The notes under the pieces: model-generated
The model's database searches: none
What the model saw: only the letters and a program-made list of their open reading frames with translations
Told to the model about the DNA's origin: nothing
Program-made: the position numbers and the translations under genes
Assembly: GCA_024280475.1 (NCBI GenBank)
Contig: JAJRQA010000094.1
Span: 1-55,513 of the forward strand
DNA from: Alphaproteobacteria bacterium
GTDB taxonomy: Bacteria > Pseudomonadota > Alphaproteobacteria > Rhizobiales > JAKIUO01
DNA: 55,513 nt
Direction of reading: 5' to 3'
Part shown: piece after piece, positions 53,730-55,513 of the stretch
Numbering within the stretch: the first letter of the stretch is position 1
Layout of the letters: each line of letters opens with the position of its first letter

Positions 53730-55243
53730 ACGCTGCCTCCTTGCTCTGATCTGGCAAGCGCCGCATTGGCTTTTTTCGTCGACCAGAAAGCGAACAGGAT
53801 GGACAAGATGACGAGTGAAATAAGGACCAGATTGAGCGTGCCCGTGAGGAAGTAAATGGCTGGCCCGTCTTGAGCGCCGGCGATGAGATTGCCCTGCAAA
53901 AAGTTTGATTCAGCGATCGGTCCAAGGATCAGCCCCAGTACCAGAGGCGCGGCTGAAAAGCCAAACTTTTCAAGAAAGAACATGCCGATCCCCAGCGCGA
54001 TCATCACATGCACATCGCCCATGGACTGCTGCACCGAATAGGCCCCAAAGACCGCCAGAATGAAAACTCCAGCCGCTAGAATTGAGCGCGGGACCTGGGC
54101 AATTTTTGCTGCCAGGTTGGCAATATAGATACCAAAGATCACCATCAGGAACTGGCCGATTAACATCGAGTCGATAAATGTCCAGGCAACAGCTGCATGA
54201 TTTTGAAACAGATCGGGACCTGGAAAGATCCCATGTATCAATAGCCCGCCGAGCAAAACAGCGGCGGTTGGACTACCTGGAATGGATAGGGTGAGCAAGG
54301 GAATGAGGGACGGTCCGACCATGGCATTATTTGCACTTTCCGCAGCAATCACTCCCTCTGGATGGCCGGTGCCAAACTTATGGCTGTTGGATGAGAATTT
54401 CTTGGTTTGGTCATAAGCAACCAGACCAGCGATCTGTCCGCCAACGCCCGGTATAATGCCAATAATTGAACCGGTGATCGTGCCTATGCTCAAAGCGCGC
54501 ATATTCGAGATCATCTCGCGAAATGATGCGGTAAGAGACTGATGGCGCACGGTAATGACATCGATATCGGCTAGCGCGCGACCTTTGGAAAACATTTCCA
54601 GAACTTGGGGAATTGCGAAAAGACCGATGAGGGCTGCGATAATGTTGATCCCACCAGTCAGCGCATCAGCGAATATAAATCTTTGCACACCTTGAATATC
54701 ATCATAACCAATCATCGACAGCCACAGGCCGATGCACCCAGATAGCAAGCCCTTGACGAATGATTTTGAATCAAGCGTGCCAATCACTGTGACACCTAGG
54801 ATAGCGATCCAGAACAGATGAGATGGCCCAAATGCCAGCGCCCATTTGGCCAGCACTGGCGTCAGAAATATCAGCAGCAAAACACCTATAACACCGCCAA
54901 CTGCCGACGACATGAACGATAAATGAAGCGCTTTGGCCCCTTCGCCCCGCTTGGCCATTTCATGGCCATCAAGAGCCGTGGCGATATTGGCGGGGGCACC
55001 TGGAATATTGAGCAAAATGGCGCTGACCGCTCCGCCAGCAATTGTTGAGGTGTAAGCCGCGCCCAGCAAAATAAGTCCCTGATGGGGAGCCAGATGAAAG
55101 GTAAAGGGGATCAAAAGGGCGACAGCCATTGTTGGAGAAAGCCCCGGCGTTGCGCCAAGGATCAGACCGCCAATCGTCCCGCCGAGCAGCAGCATGAACG
55201 AGACCGGCTCAAAAACATTTCCAAAATAACTCAGAAATTCCAT
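53726..55243 (-). CDS. Tripartite tricarboxylate transporter large membrane subunit, TctA type
   Basis: A 505-residue polytopic permease with about 12 helices. Typical TctA motifs: GTIGGLILGATPGLSPTMAVALLIPFTF, ILLNIPGAPANIATALDGHEMAKRG, GIIPGVGGQIAGLVAYDQTK and HPEGVIAAESANNAMVGPSLIPLLTLSIPGS. The start at 55243 (MEFLSYFGNVFEPVSF) is the family N-terminus; the ribosome site AAAGGAG lies unusually far (13 bases) upstream. It is first in the operon, divergent from a LacI-family gene. Confidence 0.95.
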   Translation of the reverse strand: MEFLSYFGNVFEPVSFMLLLGGTIGGLILGATPGLSPTMAVALLIPFTFHLAPHQGLILLGAAYTSTIAGGAVSAILLNIPGAPANIATALDGHEMAKRGEGAKALHLSFMSSAVGGVIGVLLLIFLTPVLAKWALAFGPSHLFWIAILGVTVIGTLDSKSFVKGLLSGCIGLWLSMIGYDDIQGVQRFIFADALTGGINIIAALIGLFAIPQVLEMFSKGRALADIDVITVRHQSLTASFREMISNMRALSIGTITGSIIGIIPGVGGQIAGLVAYDQTKKFSSNSHKFGTGHPEGVIAAESANNAMVGPSLIPLLTLSIPGSPTAAVLLGGLLIHGIFPGPDLFQNHAAVAWTFIDSMLIGQFLMVIFGIYIANLAAKIAQVPRSILAAGVFILAVFGAYSVQQSMGDVHVMIALGIGMFFLEKFGFSAAPLVLGLILGPIAESNFLQGNLIAGAQDGPAIYFLTGTLNLVLISLVILSILFAFWSTKKANAALARSEQGGSV

Positions 55244-55336
55244 GATCTGCTCAATGCTCCTTTCTGCATTCACTGGCCGCGTTAATCTCAATCGATCTAA
55301 GCCTGTTGTCCTTACGATAATTTATGAAAATATAAT

Positions 55337-55350
55337 TGCAAACGTTTTCA
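55337..55350. promoter_or_regulatory. LacI-type operator between the sulfonate operon and its regulator
   Basis: TGCAAACGTTTTCA is a 14-bp near-palindrome with a central CG and AAACGTTT core, six of seven base pairs symmetric. It fits the LacI-family operator pattern. It lies 21 bases before the regulator ATG and ~94 bases before the TctA start, able to control both. Confidence 0.7.
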
Positions 55351-55370
55351 TTATGCGCCAGTATTGAGGC

Positions 55371-55513
55371 ATGAAAAAACGAGTAAGATCACGCAAAGGG
55401 GCGCACGGGATCGTCGATGTGGCGCTCCGTGCCGGGGTTTCTCCGGCGACCGTTTCTCGTTTTTATAATCATCCAGATGTCGTTAGCACGCCGACCCGCA
55501 TTCAAATTGAAAA
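55371..55513 (+). CDS. LacI-family transcriptional regulator, N-terminal fragment
   Basis: The first 47 codons, cut by the window end. The typical LacI helix-turn-helix reads IVDVALRAGVSPATVSRFYNHPDVVS. The basic N-terminus (MKKRVRSRKGAHG) is a little longer than in LacI itself. Divergent position and the shared operator suggest that it controls the transporter-sauS-sauT-xsc operon, with a sulfonate ligand in the part not seen. Confidence 0.92.
   Translation, partial: MKKRVRSRKGAHGIVDVALRAGVSPATVSRFYNHPDVVSTPTRIQIE

Noticed and set aside
1-55513. CRISPR arrays, insertion sequences, prophage genes
   Set aside because: I saw no regularly spaced repeats, transposase-like frames or phage genes in the window.

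Overview
The window reads as a chromosomal segment of an alphaproteobacterium with mid-range GC. The left third carries conserved alphaproteobacterial housekeeping runs: rimP-nusA-ylxR-infB-rbfA and miaB-phoH-ybeY-corC-lnt-xre-metK-trmB, all on the minus strand. RTX/type I secretion, TRAP and tripartite tricarboxylate transporters, and an organosulfonate pathway suggest a marine or host-associated heterotroph. The genus cannot be fixed from sequence alone.

Layout. 1-6.0 kb: translation and transcription operon (rbfA partial, infB, ylxR, nusA, rimP). 6.3-6.5 kb: a 58-residue secreted microprotein. 6.6-15.4 kb: trmB, metK, an XRE regulator, lnt, corC, ybeY, phoH and miaB. 15.6-21.1 kb: a complete Rnf/Rsx electron-transport operon, rsxABCDGE plus rnfH. 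21.1-26.0 kb: a tandem glycine riboswitch and gcvT-gcvH-gcvPA-gcvPB, with the P-protein split in two. 26.2-32.2 kb: a cysteine-patterned duplicated secreted protein, a DsbB-like protein, a YqaA-like membrane protein, tRNA-Leu(CAA), a D,D-carboxypeptidase and a Tat-exported PhoX-type protein.

32.3-40.0 kb is a malonate-use locus. A divergent GntR regulator faces a TRAP transporter, malonyl-CoA decarboxylase, malonyl-CoA synthetase and an AEC-family carrier. Two TTGTA-type palindromes lie exactly on the -35 and -10 boxes of the TRAP promoter, 21 bp apart. Malonate would be imported, activated to malonyl-CoA and decarboxylated to acetyl-CoA.

40.1-46.6 kb is an RTX export island: two paralogous proteins made almost wholly of calcium-binding repeats, a PrtD-type ABC exporter and an HlyD-type adaptor. 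Each of the three transcription units has a CRP-like TGTGA-N6-TCACA palindrome upstream of its start, and the two RTX genes end in near-identical terminators. No TolC-type gene is visible.

47.3-55.5 kb is a probable sulfoacetate catabolic operon on the minus strand: tripartite transporter (TctA, TctB, TctC types), acylating sulfoacetaldehyde dehydrogenase (SauS-like), sulfoacetate-CoA ligase (SauT-like) and Xsc. It is divergent from a LacI-family regulator cut by the window end, with a LacI-type operator between them. The product would be acetyl phosphate plus sulfite. Phosphotransacetylase and sulfite-handling genes are not in view.
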